64,000 nt of DNA from CAWCUU01 sp963798855 (GTDB lineage: Bacteria > Gemmatimonadota > Gemmatimonadetes > Longimicrobiales > RSA9), in NCBI GenBank assembly GCA_963798855.1, contig CAWCUU010000002.1, forward strand, positions 1,240,001 to 1,304,000, read 5' to 3'. Positions 10,109 to 17,386 of the stretch are shown here, in pieces. Position 1 is the first letter of the stretch. Every line of letters starts with the position of its first letter. Under the pieces are notes generated by a model, which saw nothing but the letters and a program-made list of their open reading frames with translations, was not told the DNA's origin and ran no database searches. Position numbers and translations under genes: made by a program.

Positions 10109-10145
10109 CCCGAGGGGGCCCTGCTTCAAGCAGGGCCCCCTCGGG
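10109..10145 (+). terminator. Strong hairpin after the lipoprotein gene
   Basis: CCCGAGGGGGCCCTGC pairs perfectly with its complement across a TTCAA loop, giving a 16-bp GC-rich stem 21 bases after the stop codon. There is no U-tract on either strand (TCACAT follows). As it lies between the lipoprotein gene and the minus-strand DinB fragment, it may stop transcription from both sides. Confidence 0.7.
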
Positions 10146-10179
10146 TCACATACGCGGTGGCTCCCGCGGGCCTCCGTCC

Positions 10180-10347
10180 TCAGGACGCCGGCGCCTGTAA
10201 TATTCGGGTCAAAGCCGGCACGCGCCCCAACTCCCGCGCGCACACCGCGATCTGGCCACGGTGATACGACTCGTGCTCGATCGCGAAATGGAGCATCGCG
10301 AAGCGGGTGACGCGTTGTCCGAAGATCCCCGTCAACGTGCCCAGCAT
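10180..10347 (-). pseudogene. C-terminal fragment of a DinB-family protein
   Basis: A 55-residue open frame, read from an ATG at 10347 to a TGA at 10180-10182, has the pattern HFAIEHESYHRGQIAVCARE. It matches the last two helices of the DinB/YfiT four-helix bundle, including the His of the metal triad and the conserved HRGQ. A full family member is about 150-170 residues, so the N-terminal two thirds are missing. An in-frame TGA lies nine codons upstream of the ATG and no matching sequence is visible in other frames up to the promoter region of the next gene. It is best read as a decayed remnant. Confidence 0.7.
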
Positions 10348-10495
10348 GTGGTCCGCCCCGGCTGTCTCCTTTCACGGGGAATACAACCGGAAACGCATCG
10401 ATTTCAGCGATCTGGCCTGATCGGGCGCATCGACGTATCTTATTGATCTGGCGCCAACCTTGCCGTTTCCACCAATCCCTTTCGCGAGACACAGA

Positions 10496-12352
10496 ATGGC
10501 CGAGTCCGGGATCGCTCGACTCGTCGCCGAGCTGAAGCGCCGCCGTGTCTTTCGCGTACTCCTCGTGTACGGTGCCGTCTCGTACATGCTCGCGGAGGGC
10601 TCGAGCATCGTACTGCCCGCTCTCGAGCTGCCGCCCTGGACGCTCACCTTCGTCATCGTCCTGCTGATCCTCGGCCTGCCGATCGCGGTGGTGCTCGCCT
10701 GGGCGTACGACATCACGCCGGAGGGAATTCAGCGGACATCCGCGATCGATGCCGCGGTCACCGCCAGCGTCGAAAACGCTCCGGCGGCGGCGCCGCCGCC
10801 GGGTGTCGCGTCCGGGGCCCCCTCGGCGCCGTCCTCCGGTGCGGCATCACCCCCGGGAGTGGCGAACGCCGGGACGTCCCGATCCGACGCGGTCGCAGCT
10901 GCGGGAACCGCGGCCTCCTCGCCACCCGGCGATTCACCGGAAAACGAGCGCACGCACCTGATCGTGCTGCCTTTCCGGATGCTGCGACCGGATCCCGAGA
11001 CGGAGTTCCTGTCGTCCAGCCTGCCCGACGCGATCAGCTGCTCCCTGGCGGGGCTGCGCTCCCTGGTGGTGCGCTCCATGATGACGAGCAGCCGGTACGG
11101 CGCGGAAGGACCCGACCTGACCGCGCTGGCGCAGCACGGTGTCAACGCGGTGCTGACGGGCACGCTGCTGCGGATCGGCGGTCAGCTCCGCCTGACGGCG
11201 CAGCTCGCCCACGCTCCGGAAGGCACGATCCTCTGGTCCGAGGTCACGGTGGTCGACCTGGACGATCTGTTCGCGCTGCAGGACGAGCTGTCGCGCAGGG
11301 TCCTGGACTCGCTGTCCGTCTCGCTGACGGCGCGGGAGCGGATGCGGCTGCGGCGCGACGCGCCGGTGAGCGCGAGAGCCTATGAGCTCTATCTGCGCGC
11401 GAACCACCTCAGCCATCAGACGGGGCAGTGGGACGAGGCCCGCAAGCTCTACCTGGAGTCGCTGCACGACGATCCGAAGTACGCCCCCGCGTGGGCGTGT
11501 CTCGGTCGGTGCTACCGTCTGATCGCGAAATGGTCGCCCGATCCGGCCGTGCGCGAGTCCATGCGGGCGGAGGCGGAGACATCGTTCCAGCACGCGTTCG
11601 AGCTCAACCCGGACCTGCCGATCGCGCATCACTTCTTCGCGCAGCTCGAGGTCGAGCTCGGCCGCGCCTCGTCGGCGATGACCCGACTCATCCGCTGCCT
11701 GCGCGAGAGCGACGCGGATCCGGAGCTGTTCGCGGGCGTCGTGCATTCGTGCCGCTTCGCGGGGCTCCTCGAGGCCTCCATCTCGGCGCACCTGCGGGCA
11801 CGCCGCCTCGACCCGGCGATCGCGACCAGCGTCGGACACACCTATTTCATGCTCGGGCGCTACGATCGCGTCGTGGATGAGGCGTACGGCGACATCGGCT
11901 ACCTCGCGCCGCTCGCGCTCACGATGCTCGGCCGCAAGGCGGATGCGCTGCGGCTGCTGCACGAGAACCAGACGCGGGTAGCCGGCACGACGGCCAGCCA
12001 TCACCTCGAGTCGCTGCGGGCTATCCTCGAGGGCGACCGGGAGCGTGGCCTCGCCGCCGCGCGCGAGGCGCTCCAGCACGTTGGTGATCCGGAAGGCCGC
12101 TTCTACGCCGTTCGACACATCGCCCGCCTCGGCGATGCCGAGGGCGCTCTCGCGCACCTCGAGCAGCTCCTCGGACGCGGGTACTGCTGTGCGCACCAGC
12201 TCCGCGACGATCCCTGGCTCGCTTCGGTGCGGGAGCTTCCGGAGTTCGCCGAGATCAGCGCCCGTGCGGAGGCCGCCATCCAGCAGGCCGCCGCGGACTT
12301 CATCGCGGCGGGCGGGCCTCAGGTCGTGGGCCCGATCGCGGTCGCGGCCTGA
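10496..12352 (+). CDS. Membrane-anchored FlgO/TolB-like and TPR protein
   Basis: This 618-residue protein is read from ATG 10496; a TTG 12 codons upstream is less likely. Residues 6-76 form a module AELKRRRVFRV - membrane hairpin - AWAYDITPEGIQRT that recurs in the giant kinase at 48842-53812. A Pro/Ala/Ser-rich linker follows (about 85-150). Residues 155-290 resemble the FlgO/TolB N-terminal-like domain that begins LIVLPF and detects 'LxxHGVNAVLTGTL'. The rest is TPR repeats (about 300-600), with two Cys near residue 560. Such proteins in Gemmatimonadota and Acidobacteria are usually signalling or scaffold proteins; some carry an N-terminal winged helix or kinase, which is absent here. It appears monocistronic and converges on the ECF sigma gene. 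Confidence 0.8.
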   Translation: MAESGIARLVAELKRRRVFRVLLVYGAVSYMLAEGSSIVLPALELPPWTLTFVIVLLILGLPIAVVLAWAYDITPEGIQRTSAIDAAVTASVENAPAAAPPPGVASGAPSAPSSGAASPPGVANAGTSRSDAVAAAGTAASSPPGDSPENERTHLIVLPFRMLRPDPETEFLSSSLPDAISCSLAGLRSLVVRSMMTSSRYGAEGPDLTALAQHGVNAVLTGTLLRIGGQLRLTAQLAHAPEGTILWSEVTVVDLDDLFALQDELSRRVLDSLSVSLTARERMRLRRDAPVSARAYELYLRANHLSHQTGQWDEARKLYLESLHDDPKYAPAWACLGRCYRLIAKWSPDPAVRESMRAEAETSFQHAFELNPDLPIAHHFFAQLEVELGRASSAMTRLIRCLRESDADPELFAGVVHSCRFAGLLEASISAHLRARRLDPAIATSVGHTYFMLGRYDRVVDEAYGDIGYLAPLALTMLGRKADALRLLHENQTRVAGTTASHHLESLRAILEGDRERGLAAAREALQHVGDPEGRFYAVRHIARLGDAEGALAHLEQLLGRGYCCAHQLRDDPWLASVRELPEFAEISARAEAAIQQAAADFIAAGGPQVVGPIAVAA

Positions 12353-12511
12353 AACGGCGCGCTTCTCATCCCTTTCCCGGTTTCGGTGTCGGCTGCGAGG
12401 CCACGATCTTCCGCGGCCCGCGTATGGGGGCGTGCATCCTCTTCTCGCCGGCCGGGGTTTGCTCGTCGGCCAGGGCTGCGCTTCGCCGGGCACGGATGCG
12501 CGTGGCCCGCC

Positions 12512-13162
12512 TCACGCCTGTCGCCCCGCGCGACCGCTGTCAGGGATGTAGCCGACCTCGATGGCGTAGTCGTGCAGCGTGTCCATCAGGATCCTGCGGC
12601 CGCGGTGGAGCCGGCTCTTCACCGTGCCGCGGGGGATGCCGAGCACCTGGGCGATCTCGGCGTACGACAGGTCCTGCAGGTCCTTCAGAATGACGGGCTC
12701 GCGGAACTCTGCAGGCAGCGCGTCGATGGCGCGGAGCACCTCCTCATCGACGATCGAGTCGAAGTACGCGTCCTCCGAGTCTCTCGGTCCGTTGCCGGCG
12801 GTGTCGACGCGCGCGGCCAGCAGCTCGATGTCATCGACGTCGAGGTCGCTCGCAGTGGACTCGGGCCGGCTGGAGCGGCGCTCGGCGTGACGGAGCACGA
12901 CGTTGCGGCAGATCGTGAAGAGCCAGGACAGGACCTTCGTGCCTCGCGTGTAGGTGCCCCAGCTGCGGTAGGCGCGCAGGAAGGTTTCCTGCACGGCGTC
13001 CGCGGCGTCGGCGTCGTCGCCCCGACACATGCGCAGCGCGAAACGGTAGACCGCGTCCATGCAGGGGAGCGCTTCCTCGTGGAAGCCGGGCTTGCGGGGC
13101 GTCGCGCGCTCGCAGGTGGATGCGGGCTGGGGAGTGGGCGTCGCGAATCGATCGGCGTGCAT
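12512..13162 (-). CDS. ECF-type RNA polymerase sigma factor
   Basis: This 216-residue sigma factor starts at an ATG with AGGAG five bases upstream; that ribosome site overlaps the stop codon of the TPR gene before it (7 bases between), so the two are probably translationally coupled. Region 2 (about 38-100) has DAVQETFLRAYRSW and a WLFTICRN core-binding helix. Region 4 (about 150-200) has ALPAEFREPVILKD, LSYAEIAQVLGIPRGTVKSRLHRGR. About 30 residues precede region 2. It is the last gene of a lipoprotein-TPR-sigma operon that has a sigma54-type promoter. No zinc-finger anti-sigma gene follows, unlike the usual ECF pair, so control may be transcriptional or through the TPR partner. Confidence 0.9.
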   Translation of the reverse strand: MHADRFATPTPQPASTCERATPRKPGFHEEALPCMDAVYRFALRMCRGDDADAADAVQETFLRAYRSWGTYTRGTKVLSWLFTICRNVVLRHAERRSSRPESTASDLDVDDIELLAARVDTAGNGPRDSEDAYFDSIVDEEVLRAIDALPAEFREPVILKDLQDLSYAEIAQVLGIPRGTVKSRLHRGRRILMDTLHDYAIEVGYIPDSGRAGRQA

Positions 13163-13169
13163 GCGACTC

Positions 13170-14189
13170 CTATCGTTCCTGGAGCGACGGATCGGTCCGG
13201 CTCGCCAGCCGCGTGCGGATCTGGCGACCCCATTCGACGGCGTGCAGCTCGGCGAAGATCCGCTCCGCGTCGCAGCGCAGCGCTGCGGCGGAGTCATTCT
13301 CTCGGGCGGCTTCGGCGAGGGCGGCACGGGCCTCGAGGGTCTCGGCCTCGAGCAGACGCAGGTGGCGCTCGCGGGCGATCGTCGCCGCCTCCGCGAGTCG
13401 CTGCCTCGCCTCCTCCAGCCGACCATCCCACAGCGCGACGACGCCGAGCACGCGCAGAGCGTCGCCCTCTCCGGCCGGCTCGCCGAGCTCTCGGAAGCGG
13501 CGCAGCGAGCGTTCGGCCGTTACCCGCGCGAGGCGGCCGTCACCGCGCATTGCTTCGAGCAGCGCCCACTCCTGCTCGATGCGTCCGACCTCATCCTCGC
13601 TTCCGTCCGCGCGCGCGAACTCGAGCGCCTGCCGGAACGCCGCCCCCGCCTCGTTCGGGAAGCCCATCTCCCTGTAGCTGATCGCGAGATTGTTGTACGC
13701 CTGGGCGAGGCCTCTCATGTAGCCGAGTCGCTGATAGGAGATGATCGCGCGCTCGTGACTCGCCAGCGCGGCCTCGCGCTGGCCGGTGAGCGTCTGGATG
13801 ATTCCGATGTTCTGGTTCGCCCGCGCGATGAACTCCTCGTCTCCCGCGCGACTGGAGGCGTCCAGCAGCCGTCCCCATTCGGCCTCCGCTCCCTCGATGT
13901 CACCCAGCTCGAACAGCAGGATGCCCTCGAGGTTGGATCGCCGCCGGAAGAGCATGTCGTTGCCGCGCCGAAGGCAGACGGGCCCGAGGTCGCGTGCGAG
14001 CTTCAGCGCACGCTCCCGCTCGCCGGCGCGCCGTAGCGACTCCGCCAGCAGGAAGCCGAGCTCCGGCTCCTCGAGCAGCGCCTCCGCCGCCACACCCGAG
14101 AGCAACTCCAGAAGCCCAGGGTAGTCGCGCGAAGCTTGAAGGCCGCGCGCCTTCTGCAGCAGCGACGACAGGACACCAGTCTCCGGCAT
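13170..14189 (-). CDS. TPR-repeat protein of the sigma54-promoted operon
   Basis: This soluble protein of 339 residues has no signal peptide and consists almost wholly of tetratricopeptide-like helical pairs (for example NIGIIQTLTGQREAALASHE and YNNLAISYREMGFPNEAGAA). The ATG at 14189 lies 10 bases after the lipoprotein stop. The stop overlaps the ribosome site of the ECF sigma gene. TPR proteins make protein contacts; from its position, it may hold or present the sigma factor or sense a partner, but no sequence feature proves this. Confidence 0.85.
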   Translation of the reverse strand: MPETGVLSSLLQKARGLQASRDYPGLLELLSGVAAEALLEEPELGFLLAESLRRAGERERALKLARDLGPVCLRRGNDMLFRRRSNLEGILLFELGDIEGAEAEWGRLLDASSRAGDEEFIARANQNIGIIQTLTGQREAALASHERAIISYQRLGYMRGLAQAYNNLAISYREMGFPNEAGAAFRQALEFARADGSEDEVGRIEQEWALLEAMRGDGRLARVTAERSLRRFRELGEPAGEGDALRVLGVVALWDGRLEEARQRLAEAATIARERHLRLLEAETLEARAALAEAARENDSAAALRCDAERIFAELHAVEWGRQIRTRLASRTDPSLQER

Positions 14190-14199
14190 CGGGCTTCGC

Positions 14200-14817
14200 T
14201 CAGCTCGCGACCGAGAAGCCCGTGAAGCCGTCGACCGACGCCTCGAACTGTTCGCCGTCCGTCGAGCGCGTGGTCGGCAGCGCGGACCACGGATCGCTCG
14301 TGCTCTCCCGCTTCCAGATCCGCATCTGGTACCACAGCCGCTCGTCCGTACCGTCCACGGTGCCATCCCCGTTCAGGTCGTCCGCGGCGTGCGTGCACCA
14401 CATGCGGATCAACGCGGGCACCGAAGGATCGAACGACAGCCCCGATGGCTCGAACTCGAAGCTCATCTTCTTACCGTCCGGATGAATCGTGATGAGCACC
14501 GAGTCGCCGTCCTGCAGCGGCACCCCCTGCGGCGTTCGCAGCAGCGACTCCGCCGAGAGATGGAACTCCAGGAGCCGGTCACCCGACTGACCGGGCTCTG
14601 AGCCCCGGAAGCGCAGCACCACGTCCAGCGCCTGTCCCTTCACTGCCCAGACGCTCGTATCGCCGGGTACCATCGGCACGTAGGCCGGGTCGATCGGCGC
14701 GATGATCGGCGAGCCGTCGCCCGTGTTGTTGCCCGTCGGGTCCTTCCCCGTATCGGGACCGGTCAGCGGCTCACAGGCGGCGGCAAGGCCGAGCAGGAGC
14801 GGCAGGAAACGACGCAT
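14200..14817 (-). CDS. Lipoprotein with one dockerin-like calcium loop
   Basis: This 205-residue protein has a signal peptide ending in LAAAC (Cys15 lipidated), followed by a Gly/Asp/Thr-rich spacer typical of lipoproteins. GGAG lies eight bases before the ATG. Near residues 147-160 is DLNGDGTVDGTDERLW, which has the Asp/Asn spacing of an EF-hand-like dockerin loop. Only one copy is seen, whereas true type I dockerins have two. The rest looks like beta-sandwich sequence. It is the first gene of the operon controlled by the -24/-12 promoter at 14862-14877. It may be the envelope component whose state is linked to the TPR and ECF products; this is inference. Confidence 0.8.
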   Translation of the reverse strand: MRRFLPLLLGLAAACEPLTGPDTGKDPTGNNTGDGSPIIAPIDPAYVPMVPGDTSVWAVKGQALDVVLRFRGSEPGQSGDRLLEFHLSAESLLRTPQGVPLQDGDSVLITIHPDGKKMSFEFEPSGLSFDPSVPALIRMWCTHAADDLNGDGTVDGTDERLWYQMRIWKRESTSDPWSALPTTRSTDGEQFEASVDGFTGFSVAS

Positions 14818-14861
14818 GTTCGGACTCCAGTGTGAGGAAGAGGGGTCGCCACCGAGCAGGT

Positions 14862-14877
14862 CGCAACGGCCATTCCA
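14862..14877 (-). promoter_or_regulatory. Sigma54-type (-24/-12) promoter
   Basis: On the minus strand the 16 bases read TGGAATGGCCGTTGCG. The GG and GC doublets are 12 bases apart as required for RpoN, and TGG...TTGC fits the consensus, although the CAC part of the -24 box is AAT. Transcription would start near 14850, about 34 bases before the lipoprotein ATG. A sigma54 activator gene and palindromic sites lie immediately upstream, which strongly supports the call. Confidence 0.7.
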
Positions 14878-14931
14878 AGACCTAAGTGATTGCTGGTTAA
14901 TAAGTTAGCGATTTTCAACCTTGTCCCGCTG

Positions 14932-14958
14932 CGCTACAGGTGTAGCGATTCACTACAC
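14932..14958. promoter_or_regulatory. Overlapping palindromes, likely upstream activator sites
   Basis: Two inverted repeats share a half-site: CGCTACAGGTGTAGCG (14932-14947, perfect 7-bp arms) and GTGTAGCGATTCACTACAC (14940-14958, 6-bp perfect outer arms plus an inner GA/TC). So three CTACA/TGTAG half-sites lie in alternating orientation. Their centre is about 90-100 bp upstream of the predicted sigma54 start, where enhancer sites usually are. The second repeat contains the stop codon of the activator gene. The activator has a Fis-type helix-turn-helix that could bind here. Confidence 0.6.
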
Positions 14959-16395
14959 TTTGCGGTCGAGCAGGCGGTAGAGGCGGGAGCGGCTGATGCC
15001 GAGGGCATCGGCGGCGGCGCGCTTGTTTCCGTCGAGGCGGTCGAGCATGGCGCGGGCGGCGGCGGTCTCGATGTGGTCGAGCGTGGCCGGGAAGGGCAGT
15101 GGGCCCGACACGCTGTCGGTTGCCTGGGCGGGGGCGGGGTCGACGAAGAGGTCGTCGGTGTGCAGATCGCCGCCGCCGAGGAGGATGGCTCGCTCGATGG
15201 CGTTGCGGAGCTCGCGGATGTTTCCGGCCCAGTGGTGGGCGAGGAGGACGGAGCACTGGGCTGAGGAGAGGCGGGGTCGGGGGACGTCGTACTCGTCGCT
15301 GAAGCGGTCGATGAAATGGCGGGCGAGGTCGAGGATGTCGTCGCCGCGCTCGCGGAGCGGGGGGAGGTGGATGGGGAGAACGGCGAGGCGGAAGTAGAGG
15401 TCCTCGCGGAAGCGGCCGTCGTGGACGGCGGCGGGGAGATCGACGTGGGTGGCGGCGATGACCCGAACGTCGATGGCATGGCCGCGAAGGCTGCCGAGGC
15501 GGCGGACGATGCGATCCTCGAGGACCTTCAGGAGCTTGGCCTGCAGGTCGAGAGGAAGGTCTCCGATCTCGTCCAGGAAGAGCGTGCCTCCATCGGCGGC
15601 CTCGAAGAGACCGGGCTTCGGGACGCGCGCATCGGTGAAGGCACCCTTCTCGTAGCCGAAGAGCTCGGCCTCGAGCAGCGTCGCGGGCAGTGCGGTGCAG
15701 TTGATCTCGACGAACGGCTGCGGCGCGCGCGGACCATTGTAATGGATGGCCTGGGCCAGCAGCTGCTTGCCGGTTCCGGTCTCGCCCGTGATCAGGACCG
15801 TGGCGGTCGAACGGGGGATGATGCGGGCGGCGCGGTCGAGCGCCTTGCGCAGCGCCTCGCTGCTGCCGATCAGCTGGGAGAAGTCGTAGCGCGATCGCTC
15901 GTGCGTGGCGAGCGCCGCCGCCCTCTCCGTGTCGCGCGCGCGGCGTGCTCGCTCGATCGCCCACGAGCGGAGCGCCTCCAGATCCGCGGGCAGCGCGAAG
16001 TAATTGGAGGCGCCCGCACGGATCGACGCCACGGCCGGCCGGTGGTCCTCGGCGGCACCTACAACGACGATCTCTCTCGCGCCATCGACGTGCGCCTCGT
16101 GCACTGCATCGCCGGCGTTCGCCTCGTCGCCGGCGACGACGACGATCGTGCCGCACACGTCGGCCGCCGAGCCGACGTCCGCCGCACGGCCCACGACCTG
16201 CAGCCGCGCTTCAGCGGATTCGGCAAGGTCGGGCCAGACGCTCGCGAACGTGTCCGCGCGCGCAACCACCACAAGGGCAACCTCGGCCAGAGGGCCTCCT
16301 GGATCGTCGCAGCTCCCTCTCCCGTCGCATTGACAGGCCTGCGCCGGGCTCGCTTCGTGCTCGTCGGTAGACAACGCCCGGCACCCACGCCGCAT
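14953..16395 (-). CDS. Sigma54-dependent transcriptional activator (pseudo-receiver, AAA+, Fis-type HTH)
   Basis: At up to 480 residues, it has a receiver-like fold at about 38-150 (VALVVVARAD ... IRAGASNYFALPADLEAL) without a clear phospho-acceptor Asp. The AAA+ domain has Walker A GETGTGK (204-210), Walker B TLFLDEIGD (271-279) and the sigma54-contact loop as GAFTDA (251-256) in place of GAFTGA. The C-terminus is a Fis-type HTH (AAADALGISRSRLYRLLDRK). The first 35 residues (Cys-rich, unlike a domain) are doubtful: AGGAGG at 16295-16300 sits four bases before a CTG codon at 16290 that begins the receiver-like part. It lies directly upstream, on the same strand, of palindromes, a -24/-12 promoter and the lipoprotein-TPR-ECF operon, which is its likely target. 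Confidence 0.88.
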   Translation of the reverse strand: MRRGCRALSTDEHEASPAQACQCDGRGSCDDPGGPLAEVALVVVARADTFASVWPDLAESAEARLQVVGRAADVGSAADVCGTIVVVAGDEANAGDAVHEAHVDGAREIVVVGAAEDHRPAVASIRAGASNYFALPADLEALRSWAIERARRARDTERAAALATHERSRYDFSQLIGSSEALRKALDRAARIIPRSTATVLITGETGTGKQLLAQAIHYNGPRAPQPFVEINCTALPATLLEAELFGYEKGAFTDARVPKPGLFEAADGGTLFLDEIGDLPLDLQAKLLKVLEDRIVRRLGSLRGHAIDVRVIAATHVDLPAAVHDGRFREDLYFRLAVLPIHLPPLRERGDDILDLARHFIDRFSDEYDVPRPRLSSAQCSVLLAHHWAGNIRELRNAIERAILLGGGDLHTDDLFVDPAPAQATDSVSGPLPFPATLDHIETAAARAMLDRLDGNKRAAADALGISRSRLYRLLDRKV

Positions 16396-17026
16396 GACGG
16401 GCCGGCGCCATTCGGAATGAGGTGGACGCGACGCGAGCAGGGAGGAGATGTGTCTCGTTTCGGGACAGAATAGCCGATGAGTCGTCGGAGCGACAGCGGC
16501 GGACGGATCGCGGCGGACAGCAGCCGCCGTTAGAGGCGAAGGGCTGCTGCCGGCCGCTCGCTACCCTCGTGACCGAGGGTCGCGCCATCTGGCGACGCGT
16601 GTGCGGCGCGATCCACGATCCGGCTGAAGAGGAGCGCGTAATCGAGGACGATGCCGCCCGGCGGGGTGCGTCGCCCGGGGCGAAGCGGAGCCGCCATGTC
16701 CCCGGCCTCTGCCGGTGCGATGGATCGCTCCATTCAGACTCCTGCCATTCCTAGCGGATCTGCCGTTCGTCGAGGCCCGCGAAGGCGGCAACGGCGACGG
16801 AGAGGAGGAGCGAGGTCGGAATCGTGTGGGTGCGACGGTGACGCTGCATGAAGTCCTCTGCGGCTTTGTGGACACTTCGGGCGGCATCCCGACCCATTTT
16901 TTCGAACGCAGGAAGACGCCGCAGGGTTCCAGGGCGGCGGCGCGGGCGGAGTCCGCGGGACGGATCCTGCAGTCGAACCCTGCCAATCCGATCGAGGCAA
17001 CGGAGACAAGACAGGAGGAGGAAGAC
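16396..17026. other. Intergenic region without a confident gene
   Basis: This region of about 630 bp lies between the activator and the small charged-protein gene. A minus-strand frame of 48 codons (16751-16897) encodes a basic amphipathic stretch followed by one hydrophobic segment (SLLLSVAVAAFAGL); it has no ribosome site, so I do not call it. The divergent promoters of the flanking genes should lie here, but I saw no clear -35/-10 pair. Confidence 0.4.
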
Positions 17027-17290
17027 ATGGATGAGGAGAAGAGGCGGAGACGGAGGGAGATCCGGCAGCTGAACAGCGAGTCGGTGTGGCTGCAAAAGGC
17101 GTTGTTCGCGCTGCGGAAGGCGGAAGACGCACGGGAAAAGGTGGCGGATGTGCGCGCGGAGGAGCCGGAGACGTACGTGCTCCCGGTCGGCGGCCGCGCG
17201 ATCGAGCTGGAGGCGCTCGAGGATGCCCTCGAGGAGCGGACGAAGGAGTTGATCGGCCGGGTGCGCGCGATGCGGCGCGAGCTGCGCTAG
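17027..17290 (+). CDS. Small charged coiled-coil protein, unknown
   Basis: This 87-residue protein begins at an ATG (MDEEKRRRRREIRQL) five bases after a run of AGGAGGAGG, so the start is well supported although the frame is open further upstream. It is very rich in Arg, Glu and Lys with heptad-like hydrophobics (LQKALFALRKAED, IELEALEDALEERTKELIGRV), which suggests two helices forming a coiled coil. No membrane segment or known motif is seen. The histidine kinase gene follows about 100 bases later on the same strand. Function unknown. Confidence 0.65.
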   Translation: MDEEKRRRRREIRQLNSESVWLQKALFALRKAEDAREKVADVRAEEPETYVLPVGGRAIELEALEDALEERTKELIGRVRAMRRELR

Positions 17291-17386
17291 CTCGCACGTC
17301 GCGTACCGCTGCCGGGGAGTGCGCCGCCCGGTCGGTTGACGCGCGTCGGAGGGCGGGACTACCATCACCGTCATGGGTCGGCGCTC

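Noticed and set aside
16751..16897. 48-residue minus-strand peptide with one hydrophobic segment
   Set aside because: There is no ribosome site and no independent support; it stays a possibility only.
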